From positions 1-26,112 of the forward strand of contig DAEG01000008.1 in the NCBI GenBank assembly GCA_002495235.1: a stretch of 26,112 bases of DNA, given 5' to 3'. A program made the translations under genes and the position numbers. The DNA is from Euryarchaeota archaeon UBA287 (GTDB lineage: Archaea > Thermoplasmatota > UBA186 > UBA287). Positions 1-6,827 of this stretch are shown here, piece after piece. Below the pieces are notes generated by a model, which did no database searches, was not told where the DNA came from, and saw only the letters and a list, made by a program, of their open reading frames with translations. Within the stretch, counting starts at the first letter, position 1. Each line of letters begins with the position of its first letter.

Positions 1-2
1 TA

Positions 3-734
3 TACAGCATGCTGATCATAGTGTGCGTTGGTGACACCCTGATATTCATCTCAACCAAGCTCTTCAGATTCTCGGACGTGCTCATGTCCGAGACGCGGAG
101 CAGAAGAACACAGATACTCATGGCTGCGGCTGGGGCCGTTATTGGGATCCTCACGGACGAGCTCTCCTTTCCAATGCTCGGCTCTCTGGGCGGCGTAGGT
201 CACGGGATAATAGTATTCCTGGGCATAATCGGAGGGCCCCTGACCGGGATTGTTTCTGGTGCGGCGGCAGGGGCATACAGGCTGAGTGGCCTCTGGTGGG
301 GCGGCCTTGGCGGACAGATGAACCCGTGGCTTGCGGTGCCATCCGCCATAGGTCTCTTCGGCGCCGGTATGCTGGGAGTCGTACTTCACAACCGTTTTGG
401 CATAAGGTCTCATAACCTGAGCGGGAAAAAGATAGCGCTCAGCGCTGTGGCAACCGCGGGCTGGAGGGCTTTCACCATACTGGTTCTGGACAGCACGATG
501 GCGCCTTTCTTTTCGTATTACGGTTCCTATGATGTTCTGCTGATCCTGGGAGAGAGTATCCTTCTTCCGGAGCTGATCGGGAATTCTGTGGGCATCGCGG
601 TGTTTCTTCTCGTAGTGAAGGACGTGGTTGACGGCAGGAGGCGAAAAGAGATGAGGGCCAGACTTATAAAAAAGTATGAGGAATACATAGGTCCGGTTGC
701 GAAAACAATAGCAAAAGGGGTGGATGAGCGATGA
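3..734 (+). CDS. LytS-type 5TM membrane sensor protein (5' end probably outside window)
   Basis: A small integral membrane protein with about five to six hydrophobic segments. It resembles the 5TM receptor domain of LytS/YhcK-type sensors: a run ILMAAAGAVIGILTDEL, then a glycine-rich GGPLTGIVSGAAAGAYRLS block, which is the family hallmark. Here the domain stands alone, with no attached histidine kinase, GGDEF or PAS domain. It ends in a short basic cytoplasmic tail (residues about 205-241). The first ATG is at 9, but the frame is open to the window edge and the first helix looks clipped, so the true start probably lies upstream. The stop overlaps the PstS-like gene by 4 nt, implying translational coupling and perhaps a shared role in sensing an external ligand such as phosphate. 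The domain assignment is by pattern recognition; the ligand is inferred from context only. Confidence 0.65.
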   Translation, partial: YSMLIIVCVGDTLIFISTKLFRFSDVLMSETRSRRTQILMAAAGAVIGILTDELSFPMLGSLGGVGHGIIVFLGIIGGPLTGIVSGAAAGAYRLSGLWWGGLGGQMNPWLAVPSAIGLFGAGMLGVVLHNRFGIRSHNLSGKKIALSAVATAGWRAFTILVLDSTMAPFFSYYGSYDVLLILGESILLPELIGNSVGIAVFLLVVKDVVDGRRRKEMRARLIKKYEEYIGPVAKTIAKGVDER

Positions 735-1750
735 GCGCGGCAGCTCTGCTTCTGGTGCTGCTTTTGCTGGCTACGTCTCTGGATGGAGCCACAATCCAGG
801 GCTCCGGTGCGACATTTCCTGCCCCCCTCTTGTCGAAATGGGCCAAGGAGTACGGAAAGACATCCAACGTCACAGTGGAATACTCACCCATAGGGAGCGG
901 AGGCGGCGTAGAGCAGATAACAAAGAAGCTCGTCGACTTTGGTGCGAGCGATGCTCCTTTAACCCCGGAAGAGAGGAAAAGAGCTCCCGGGATACTCCAC
1001 ATACCAGTGACCATGGGTGGTGTAGTGGTCGCCTACAACCTGCCAGGAATAAAGGATAGGCTGAATCTCGATGGAGAGATCCTAGCTGGCATATTCAGCG
1101 GGCAGATAAAAAAGTGGAGCGATGAGAGAATAAAGAAGTTGAACCCTAACACAGAGATGCCTGACGAAGAGATAAAGGTTGTTCACAGGCTGGACAGCAG
1201 TGGAACAAACTTCATATTCACCTGTTACCTCTCCGAGGTCAGCGAAGAGTGGAGGGATAGTTACGGCCGAGGAAAACTTATCGAATGGTTCGGTGGCATA
1301 CCTGCGAAGGGAAACGATGGTGTGTCCGAGATCCTCTCGAGCCTCCCCTACTCCATAGGATATGTGGAGCTGACATGGGCTATAGAAAAGGGCCTGAGCC
1401 ATGCGCTGATAAAAAACAGCGCAGGCAACTTTGTTGAAGCGAATGCAACGACGATAGCCAACGCCGCGTCCGAGGTGAGGCTACCAAAGGGAGACGAAGA
1501 CTGGAGTGGCGTTTCAATAGTCAACGCTCCCGGGAACCTGTCGTATCCACTATCCTCCTTCAGTTACCTCCTCGTTTACAGGGATCAGGGGGATGGAACG
1601 ACTGGAAAGGCTCTTGTTGACTTTCTGTGGTGGGCGGTGCACGAAGGACAGGGCTACGCAGAAGGACTGCACTACGTGTCTCTTCCAACTGGCGTGGTCA
1701 GGCATAACGAAGAGACGATAAAGATGATGAGATACCCCTTCCGGGAGTGA
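731..1750 (+). CDS. pstS: PstS-like phosphate-binding protein
   Basis: A 339-aa extracytoplasmic solute-binding protein of the phosphate ABC transporter type. It has a hydrophobic signal segment (residues 4-20) without a lipobox cysteine. The diagnostic motifs follow in order: GSGATFP at 24, YSPIGSGGGVEQI at 51, DFGASDAPL at 69, the phosphate-binding HRLDSSGTNF near 152-161 (R153, D155, S157, G158, T159), GNDGVS and IGYVEL. Length is normal for the family. The ATG overlaps the preceding stop (ATGA), so it is translated with the 5TM membrane protein. No pstC, pstA or pstB follows: the next gene is unrelated and has its own promoter. It may therefore serve a transporter encoded elsewhere, or work with the 5TM protein as a sensor; the second option is inference. 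Confidence 0.9.
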   Translation: MSAAALLLVLLLLATSLDGATIQGSGATFPAPLLSKWAKEYGKTSNVTVEYSPIGSGGGVEQITKKLVDFGASDAPLTPEERKRAPGILHIPVTMGGVVVAYNLPGIKDRLNLDGEILAGIFSGQIKKWSDERIKKLNPNTEMPDEEIKVVHRLDSSGTNFIFTCYLSEVSEEWRDSYGRGKLIEWFGGIPAKGNDGVSEILSSLPYSIGYVELTWAIEKGLSHALIKNSAGNFVEANATTIANAASEVRLPKGDEDWSGVSIVNAPGNLSYPLSSFSYLLVYRDQGDGTTGKALVDFLWWAVHEGQGYAEGLHYVSLPTGVVRHNEETIKMMRYPFRE

Positions 1751-1765
1751 GTCATGGCTGCCGCG

Positions 1766-1799
1766 ATATATAGAAAGTTATTTAATAAAAAAAAGGAGA
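1766..1799 (+). promoter_or_regulatory. Promoter and ribosome binding site for the Mth938-type gene
   Basis: A TATA-like ATATATAG lies at 1766-1773 and a second A/T-rich box (TTATTTAATAA) at 1778-1788. They are followed by AAGGAGA at 1793-1799. The Shine-Dalgarno core lies 1-2 nt before the GTG at 1801 but about 8 nt before the GTG at 1807, which favours 1807 as the start. Confidence 0.5.
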
Positions 1800-1806
1800 T
1801 GTGATT

Positions 1807-2154
1807 GTGAACATTAGCGCGGCATCCTTCGGATCCGTAGAGATCGACGGAGTGCTTTACACAAAAGACGTGGTCATAGACAGAGGCATGGTCCGAAAGA
1901 GAAAGAAAAAACCGTCAAAGATCTACAGAAAGGATTACGGGCACACGCCCCTGAGCGCGGACGAGGACATACCATGGAGCTGCGATGTTCTCATCATAGG
2001 CACAGGACAAGAAGGGGGAATGCCAATCATGGATGAGGTGTATGAGGAGGCTGAGAGGCGGGGAGTGGAGCTGAGGGTGATGAACACAGAAGAGGCGATA
2101 GAGGAGTTGAGGGCAGCAGAGGGCGCAAACGCCATACTGCATCTCACCTGTTGA
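1807..2154 (+). CDS. Mth938/NDUFAF3-like domain protein (DUF498 family)
   Basis: A 115-aa single-domain protein of the Mth938-like (DUF498) family. Visible hallmarks are the N-terminal FGSVEIDGVLYTKDVVI strand pair, the central DVLIIGTGQEGGMPI motif and the C-terminal AILHLTC. The family includes archaeal Mth938 and the mitochondrial complex I assembly factor NDUFAF3; its molecular activity is not established. GTG at 1807 is preferred over GTG at 1801 because of Shine-Dalgarno spacing. The stop overlaps the GAGG used by the next gene, a TMK-like kinase that starts 7 nt later, so this gene probably leads the operon running through the CHAD gene. Nothing in the sequence ties it to respiratory assembly here. 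Confidence 0.85.
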   Translation: MNISAASFGSVEIDGVLYTKDVVIDRGMVRKRKKKPSKIYRKDYGHTPLSADEDIPWSCDVLIIGTGQEGGMPIMDEVYEEAERRGVELRVMNTEEAIEELRAAEGANAILHLTC

Positions 2155-2161
2155 GGCTGTT

Positions 2162-2854
2162 ATGTTAGAAGATGATGGTATAGCCGGAAAGCTTATCGTG
2201 GTAGAGGGATTGGATGGTTCGGGCAAGAGCACGCAGATAGAGCTCCTGCGGAAGTGGCTCCTTCTGCGCAACGTAAAGGTTGCTTCGACCGAATGGAACA
2301 GCTCAGAGCTTGTGAAGAGCGCCATGAAGAGGGGAAAAAAGAGGAGGATATTCACACCCACAACGTTCAGCCTACTGCACGCAACGGACTTTTCCGACAG
2401 GTATGCGAGGCACATACTGCCGCATCTCAAAGCAGGGTACATAGTTCTGGCGGACCGCTATGTGTACACGGCTCTGGCCAGAGACTGCGCGAGGGGCTGC
2501 GATGCCGAATGGGTGGAGAGTATGTACAGTTTTGCTATAAAGCCGCACATAGCGCTGTTCTTCAGGGTACCCCTGGAGACCGCGATAGCGAGGGTGCTCG
2601 ATGGCAGGCAGGAGATAAAGTTCTATGAAGCGGGCATGGACATGGGTCTCTCTGAGAACGTGGTCGAGAGCTTCAGGATGTTCCAGGGCATCGTCGCAGA
2701 AAAATACGAGGGCGTGGTCCAAAAGCGCTCTCTCCGGGTTATAGACGGGACCATGTCTATCAAAGCACAGCAGAACGAGGTGAGGAAGATCGTTGAGGAG
2801 ACCATAAACCTCAAAGATTATAGATACAGAGGGACCGAGAGGGTGGCGAGATGA
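2162..2854 (+). CDS. Thymidylate-kinase-like P-loop kinase, copy 1
   Basis: A 230-aa nucleoside-monophosphate-kinase fold protein. The P-loop GLDGSGKST is at residues 16-24, the DRY motif (ADRYVYT) at 97-103, and a KFYEAGMDMGLSE segment around residue 160. Canonical dTMP kinases follow DRY with S..AYQ, which contacts thymine. Here the equivalent stretch reads TALARDCARG, so the substrate may not be dTMP. GAGG at 2153-2156 gives 5-nt spacing to the ATG. The stop overlaps the start of a paralogue (ATGA). The pair sits between an Mth938 gene and CHAD/SixA/Ppx genes, a setting that suggests polyphosphate or phosphate metabolism. PPK2 polyphosphate kinases share this fold, so a polyphosphate- or nucleotide-linked kinase is a plausible alternative to a housekeeping Tmk. 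Confidence 0.75.
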   Translation: MLEDDGIAGKLIVVEGLDGSGKSTQIELLRKWLLLRNVKVASTEWNSSELVKSAMKRGKKRRIFTPTTFSLLHATDFSDRYARHILPHLKAGYIVLADRYVYTALARDCARGCDAEWVESMYSFAIKPHIALFFRVPLETAIARVLDGRQEIKFYEAGMDMGLSENVVESFRMFQGIVAEKYEGVVQKRSLRVIDGTMSIKAQQNEVRKIVEETINLKDYRYRGTERVAR

Positions 2855-3573
2855 GCTTCTATGGATTGCAGATGCCGGGGGTTGCCGCCGGGGATCTCTC
2901 GGGCAAGCTCATAGTTGTTGAGGGACTTGACGGCTCCGGGAGGTCAACACAGATATCACTTCTAAGAGACTGGCTCGAAGACAATGGCCATGCGACAAGG
3001 ATCGTCGGGCTGAGCAGGTCCGAGCTTGTCAGCGAGGAGATAAGGATCGCAAAAGAGGGCCACAGGATGACTAAAAGGACCTTTGCCCTCTTCTATGCGA
3101 CCGACTTCATGGACCAGCTGGAGAACATAATACTCCCGGGACTGAGGGCAGGAGCTGTGGTTCTGGCCGACAGGTACATATACACTCCGATAGCGAGAGG
3201 GACCGTAAGAGGGCTTGAACGCGCATGGCTTGAGAAGATCTACAGCGTGGCTGTTGTCCCTGACATCGTTTTCTATCTCAAGGTCAGCCCGCAAATACTC
3301 ATAGAGAGAAATCTGGAGCAGAGGGGTGAGCTGGATTACTGGGAGTCAGGCATGGACATAGGGCTTGCGGAGGGCGCGTTCGACAGTTTCATGGTCTATC
3401 AACAGCGTATGGGCGAAGAATTTGACAGGATGTCAGATCACTACGGGTTCATAAGGGTGAACGGGGATCGCTCCATAGCACAGGTCAACAGGGACATCAG
3501 GGGAAGGATAAAGAAGACCCTGGGCATAGAGGGCGGGGCGCTCAGGAGACTGCTGAGGAGAGGCGATGCTTGA
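2851..3573 (+). CDS. Thymidylate-kinase-like protein, copy 2, with Walker A Lys-to-Arg change
   Basis: A 240-aa tandem paralogue of the preceding kinase. Shared features include GKLIVVEGLDGSG, ATDF, ADRY.YT and the ESGMDIGLAEGAFDSF segment. The Walker A lysine is replaced by arginine: GLDGSGRST at residues 25-33, R31. The DRY motif is at 107-109 and is followed by TPIARGTVRG rather than the thymine-binding S..AYQ. It carries an extra 18-residue N-terminal stretch before the kinase core. Translation is coupled: the ATG overlaps the copy 1 stop, and the gene's own stop lies 8 nt into the CHAD gene. The change could lower catalysis and make it a regulatory partner of copy 1 (a heterodimer), or it could be a tolerated variant of a specialised subfamily. 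Both are inference. Confidence 0.75.
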   Translation: MSFYGLQMPGVAAGDLSGKLIVVEGLDGSGRSTQISLLRDWLEDNGHATRIVGLSRSELVSEEIRIAKEGHRMTKRTFALFYATDFMDQLENIILPGLRAGAVVLADRYIYTPIARGTVRGLERAWLEKIYSVAVVPDIVFYLKVSPQILIERNLEQRGELDYWESGMDIGLAEGAFDSFMVYQQRMGEEFDRMSDHYGFIRVNGDRSIAQVNRDIRGRIKKTLGIEGGALRRLLRRGDA

Positions 3574-4684
3574 AGATAGAGTCGAAGAAGAGCTTGAGAA
3601 GAGACAGGGAAAGTTCTTAGAACGTCTGGGGGACGCAAGGAAAGAGGCAAGCGAAGAGAACATCCATGACCTCAGGATCTCAATACAGAGGCTCAGGGCG
3701 TCATGCTACCTCGCAGGGAGGATGAACGGCTCGAGGATAAAGGTGAAGGAGCTTAAGGGAATAATGGAGGCGAGCGGAGAGCTGAGGGACTGCCACATAG
3801 CGCTCGCTATCATCAGAGAGATGGGAGGCTCTCAGGGTCTGGAGGACCTTCTCGCGCTCAGGCTTCAGAAGAGCGCAGAGGATCTGCGGGAGGCTCTGGC
3901 AGGCGTGGGTACAGACAGGATCGTCAAGAAGCTGAAAGGGGTAAGGATCCGAGAAACGAGTAATTTTGAGACCTTGGGCATCATCGCAGACCTTTTTCTG
4001 AAATTCGAGAACTTTGAAGACAGCTATGCGGAGGGAGATCCAATCGTGCTGCACAGGATGAGGATGTCCCTCAAGAGGCTCAGGTACACCCTGGAGATCC
4101 TAAAAGGCTCGTTCTCATTCATAGACGAGGATCTCATTGAGAGTATGCAGGAGCTGCAGCAGCTGCTGGGGGAGATACACGACATAGACTCTTTTCTTGA
4201 CAGGTTTGGAGTTTACGAAGACGTCCTCAAAGAGAAGCGCGGGGAGCTCACATCGAGACTTCCGCCACTTGTAGAGCGCGTGAGCACCATCAAAGCATTC
4301 ATTAAGGTTTCCATCCTGGCCCAGAGGTTCAGTGGCACTCCAAGGGATGCCATGGATTACGCAGAGCACTCCAGCCGTGCCTTCGGCTGCTATGCCGTTC
4401 TCAGAGAGCATGGAGTTGAGGACGAAGATCTCTACAAAGCGGCGATACTCAAGGATGTCCCGAGAGGATCAGAGGATGAGGTCAGAGGGCTGTTTGGTGA
4501 GAGGGTTGCCTGGTTGATCTCTGCGATAAAGAGAAGGAGGGGAGAGAGCGAGGAGGATTTCTTTAACAGGATGAGGGAGGGAGGCAGGGATGTTATGCTG
4601 CTGAAGCTCGCAGAGACAGAGGCGGCTGGCAGGAATACTAAGAAGCTGGAGGCAGAGCTGAAAGCTATGGATGAAAACCTTTAA
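3566..4684 (+). CDS. CHAD-domain protein fused to a degenerate RelA/SpoT-type HD domain
   Basis: A 372-aa protein. Residues about 1-250 form a CHAD domain, an all-helical, conserved-His, polyphosphate-binding fold, as two related halves: IHDLRISIQRLRA (H34) and LHRMRMSLKRLRYTLEIL (H163), the latter followed by LLGEIHDIDSFLDRF. Residues about 258-355 look like a RelA/SpoT (HD_4) domain: DAMDYAEHSSRAF, then YKAAILKDVPRGSEDE, FGERVAWLISAIKR, and DVMLLKLAETEAAGRN. Typical hydrolases have AALLHDVVEDT and KLADRLHN. Here the metal-binding HD reads KD (K296) and the Asp of KLAD is Glu, so the domain is probably inactive and may only sense a ligand. The gene overlaps the upstream kinase by 8 nt and precedes sixA and ppx, consistent with polyphosphate biology. 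The CHAD call is strong; the HD call is moderate. Confidence 0.8.
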   Translation: MLEDRVEEELEKRQGKFLERLGDARKEASEENIHDLRISIQRLRASCYLAGRMNGSRIKVKELKGIMEASGELRDCHIALAIIREMGGSQGLEDLLALRLQKSAEDLREALAGVGTDRIVKKLKGVRIRETSNFETLGIIADLFLKFENFEDSYAEGDPIVLHRMRMSLKRLRYTLEILKGSFSFIDEDLIESMQELQQLLGEIHDIDSFLDRFGVYEDVLKEKRGELTSRLPPLVERVSTIKAFIKVSILAQRFSGTPRDAMDYAEHSSRAFGCYAVLREHGVEDEDLYKAAILKDVPRGSEDEVRGLFGERVAWLISAIKRRRGESEEDFFNRMREGGRDVMLLKLAETEAAGRNTKKLEAELKAMDENL

Positions 4685-4687
4685 TAT
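4680..4687 (+). promoter_or_regulatory. TATA-like box for sixA
   Basis: TTTAATAT is preceded by an A-rich AAAACC (BRE-like) and centred about 25 nt upstream of the sixA ATG at 4708. No Shine-Dalgarno sequence lies in the 23-nt gap, consistent with a leaderless transcript starting at or near the ATG. The same CTTTAATAT string recurs at 4699-4707, directly before the ATG. Confidence 0.4.
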
Positions 4688-4707
4688 GGCGCTCTCTCTT
4701 TAATATC

Positions 4708-5148
4708 ATGAAGCTCTACCTGATGAGACATGGGGATGCAACTAAAGACGAGCCGCGCGTTCTGTCGAAGAGGGGCAAGAAAGAGAGCAGGAAAGTAGCC
4801 AGGCTCCTATGTGATGCAGGGATAAAACCCTCCGCGATACTGTGCAGCAGCGCTATACGAGCCAGAGAGACCGCGGAGATCGTGTCCAGAGAGCTAGGTG
4901 TGCCTGTGGAAGAGGCGGACGGCCTTAACCCGGAGGATGATGCACATCTGTGGCTTGACAGGGTCGGGGAAAAAAGCGAGGACATAATGCTCGTAGGTCA
5001 TATGCCAAATCTCTCCCGTCTGGCGTCTCTGCTTCTCATAGGAAGAGAGAAAGATCTGCTGGACTTCAGAAAATCATCGGTAGCCTGTCTTGAGAGCTCC
5101 GGAGAGGTCTGGGTCATCAGGTTTTTCGTGACACCAGAGACTGTATGA
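4708..5148 (+). CDS. sixA: Phosphohistidine phosphatase SixA-like
   Basis: A 146-aa histidine phosphatase of the small SixA branch. It starts MKLYLMRHGDA, where RHG carries the catalytic phospho-accepting His8. It also has SSAIRARETAEIV, which matches the second arginine motif, and VGHMPNLSRLAS with the second catalytic His. Bacterial SixA removes phosphate from histidine of phosphotransfer proteins; the archaeal target is unknown. It is translationally coupled to the Ppx/GppA gene (its TGA overlaps that ATG) and follows the CHAD gene. CHAD, SixA and Ppx/GppA fit a phosphate or polyphosphate module. The ATG is supported by a TATA-like box at the leaderless distance and the conserved N-terminus. 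Confidence 0.88.
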   Translation: MKLYLMRHGDATKDEPRVLSKRGKKESRKVARLLCDAGIKPSAILCSSAIRARETAEIVSRELGVPVEEADGLNPEDDAHLWLDRVGEKSEDIMLVGHMPNLSRLASLLLIGREKDLLDFRKSSVACLESSGEVWVIRFFVTPETV

Positions 5149-6584
5149 GGGTCGGCATAATCGATCTGGGATCAAACACGACCCGACTGCTCGTCTTCGA
5201 GGTCAATGACGGCCACTCGAGGCTTGTCGAGGGCCTTAAGGATGAAACAAGGCTCGCGTCTGGCATAATGAAGGACGGGCGCATCGATGAGGATGCAATC
5301 GTCAGGGCTCTCAGGGCCGCGGGCCTTTTCAGGGATTTCTGTAACGCTCTGGGAGCGGAAAAGGTCACAGGCGTCGCAACAGCAGCAATTCGTGGCGCCG
5401 CAAACGGGAGAGAGATCATAGACAGGATAAGAAAGGAGTGCGCCCTTGATATCAGGATCATAAGCGGGGAGGAAGAAGGAGAGCTTGACTACTGCGGTGT
5501 CACAAACACGATGGATCTCACCGATGGCTACATATTGGACATGGGCGGAGCGAGCATGGAGCTGGTGAGGGTAAAGGGCGGGGATCTCTCTTCCGTGACC
5601 GTCCTTCCTTATGGAACGATCAGCATGAGCGATAAGTTCTCCTCAAGGGCGGGCTTTGGGGTTCTTGAGAAGGACATGAGGAAGCGCCTAGCCTCCATGG
5701 AAAAAGACAGCACGCTAATAGGCGTGGGCGGTACGATAAGAGCCATAGCCAAGCTGGACATGAAGCGAAAGGGTTATCCGCTGAGACTGCTCCACAACTA
5801 TGCGATGAGCGCAAAGGATGTGGACGCGATACTGAAGCTTCTGAGGGGAAAGAGCAGGGGCGAGATCACAAGGACGGGCGTCTCCGACAGCAGATCAGAC
5901 CTTGTACTTCCCGGGGTCACGGCTCTTAAAACGGTGATGGAAGTCCTTGGCACAGAGAGACTCAGGATAAGCCACAGCGGGATAAGGGAGGGACTGTTGT
6001 ACAGGGACATACTCAAGACGAAAGGAGAGCCGATGGATATGAGCGTTAGCAACATGATGAACTTTTACGGAGTGAATGTGAAGCACGCAAGGGATGTAGA
6101 GAGCATCGCTCTGAGCCTGTTCGGCATCCTCAGTAAGAGATATGGAGGCGGGGAAGAGGAAAGAAAGCTGCTCTCTGTTGCCTCCCTGCTCCATGATATA
6201 GGCTTAGCGGTAGGCTACTATGGCCACGGAGACAACGGATGCAGCATCATCCTGAGCAACGGCATATACGGAATGGAGCACATCGAAATACTGAAATGCG
6301 CCCTGATAGTAAAGCTGCACACGGATGACGGGTTAAAAGGATACGGAAGGATCCTTAGCGGGAAGGACAGAAGGGACGTGATGCGTCTCGGAGTGCTCCT
6401 CAGGCTGGCAGAATCGATGGACATAACAGAGTCCGGTCTCGTTAGAGCGGTCTCCGGCGACATAAGGGACGGAGCTCTTCATCTGGCGGTCGAGGGCGAT
6501 AGAAAGAGCATCTGGAGCTACGGGATAGAGAGCAGCAGCGGCCTGTTCTACAGGGTCTATGGTCTGAAGATAGTAATTGATTGA
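5145..6584 (+). CDS. ppx: Exopolyphosphatase / pppGpp phosphatase family protein with C-terminal HD domain
   Basis: A 479-aa Ppx/GppA protein. The N-terminal actin-like ATPase-fold region has IIDLGSNTTRLLV (5-17), the catalytic-glutamate motif SGEEEGEL (107-114), the phosphate-binding DMGGASMELV (132-141) and GVGGTIRAIA (193-202). The C-terminal half carries an HD domain with ASLLHDIGLAVGYYGH (H350, D351, H361), as in longer members of the family. Relatives cleave terminal phosphate from polyphosphate or convert pppGpp to ppGpp. The motif DIGGGS is slightly altered to DMGGAS. It is the last gene of the CHAD-sixA-ppx series and overlaps the sixA stop by 4 nt. Which substrate it uses cannot be read from the sequence; its CHAD neighbour favours polyphosphate. 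Confidence 0.88.
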   Translation: MRVGIIDLGSNTTRLLVFEVNDGHSRLVEGLKDETRLASGIMKDGRIDEDAIVRALRAAGLFRDFCNALGAEKVTGVATAAIRGAANGREIIDRIRKECALDIRIISGEEEGELDYCGVTNTMDLTDGYILDMGGASMELVRVKGGDLSSVTVLPYGTISMSDKFSSRAGFGVLEKDMRKRLASMEKDSTLIGVGGTIRAIAKLDMKRKGYPLRLLHNYAMSAKDVDAILKLLRGKSRGEITRTGVSDSRSDLVLPGVTALKTVMEVLGTERLRISHSGIREGLLYRDILKTKGEPMDMSVSNMMNFYGVNVKHARDVESIALSLFGILSKRYGGGEEERKLLSVASLLHDIGLAVGYYGHGDNGCSIILSNGIYGMEHIEILKCALIVKLHTDDGLKGYGRILSGKDRRDVMRLGVLLRLAESMDITESGLVRAVSGDIRDGALHLAVEGDRKSIWSYGIESSSGLFYRVYGLKIVID

Positions 6585-6690
6585 GAGATTCCAAGCACAC
6601 GGGCGCTCCGAGAGCCAATATACGTCTGCGAGACACAGCATTTTAGACCGCCCCGCTCGCTGCTATCTTTCTTCCAATACTCAAGACGCG

Positions 6691-6742
6691 GGATCTTCTG
6701 CTATCCGATTTTTTGCCAAGGATTGAGGATAGTGACAGATCC
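6691..6742. other. Imperfect inverted repeat in the ppx-peptidase intergenic region
   Basis: GGATCTTCTGCTATCC (6691-6706) and GGATAGTGACAGATCC (6727-6742) pair over two 6-bp stems (GGATCT/AGATCC and CTATCC/GGATAG) separated by a 4x4 internal loop. A 20-nt apical loop contains six T in a row. It lies in the 243-bp gap 6585-6827. Apart from this element and the promoter at its right end, I see nothing else there. Confidence 0.35.
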
Positions 6743-6778
6743 GTTAATTCCTGTGCCAAGAACGACATCGCGCAGGTA

Positions 6779-6795
6779 GCAAAAGATTAAAACCC
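6779..6795 (+). promoter_or_regulatory. Promoter element of the S9 peptidase gene
   Basis: GCAAAAGATTAAAACCC is A-rich with a TATA-like core, centred about 40 nt upstream of the ATG at 6828. The Shine-Dalgarno AGGTG at 6816-6820 lies between them, so a short leader is expected. The same 17 bases occur upstream of radA (8906-8922). Confidence 0.5.
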
Positions 6796-6827
6796 CCTGA
6801 AATTTATCAGAGCATAGGTGTTGTAAG

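Noticed and set aside
1801..1806. GTG at 1801 as start of the Mth938-type protein
   Set aside because: It would leave only 1-2 nt after the Shine-Dalgarno; GTG 1807 has normal spacing.
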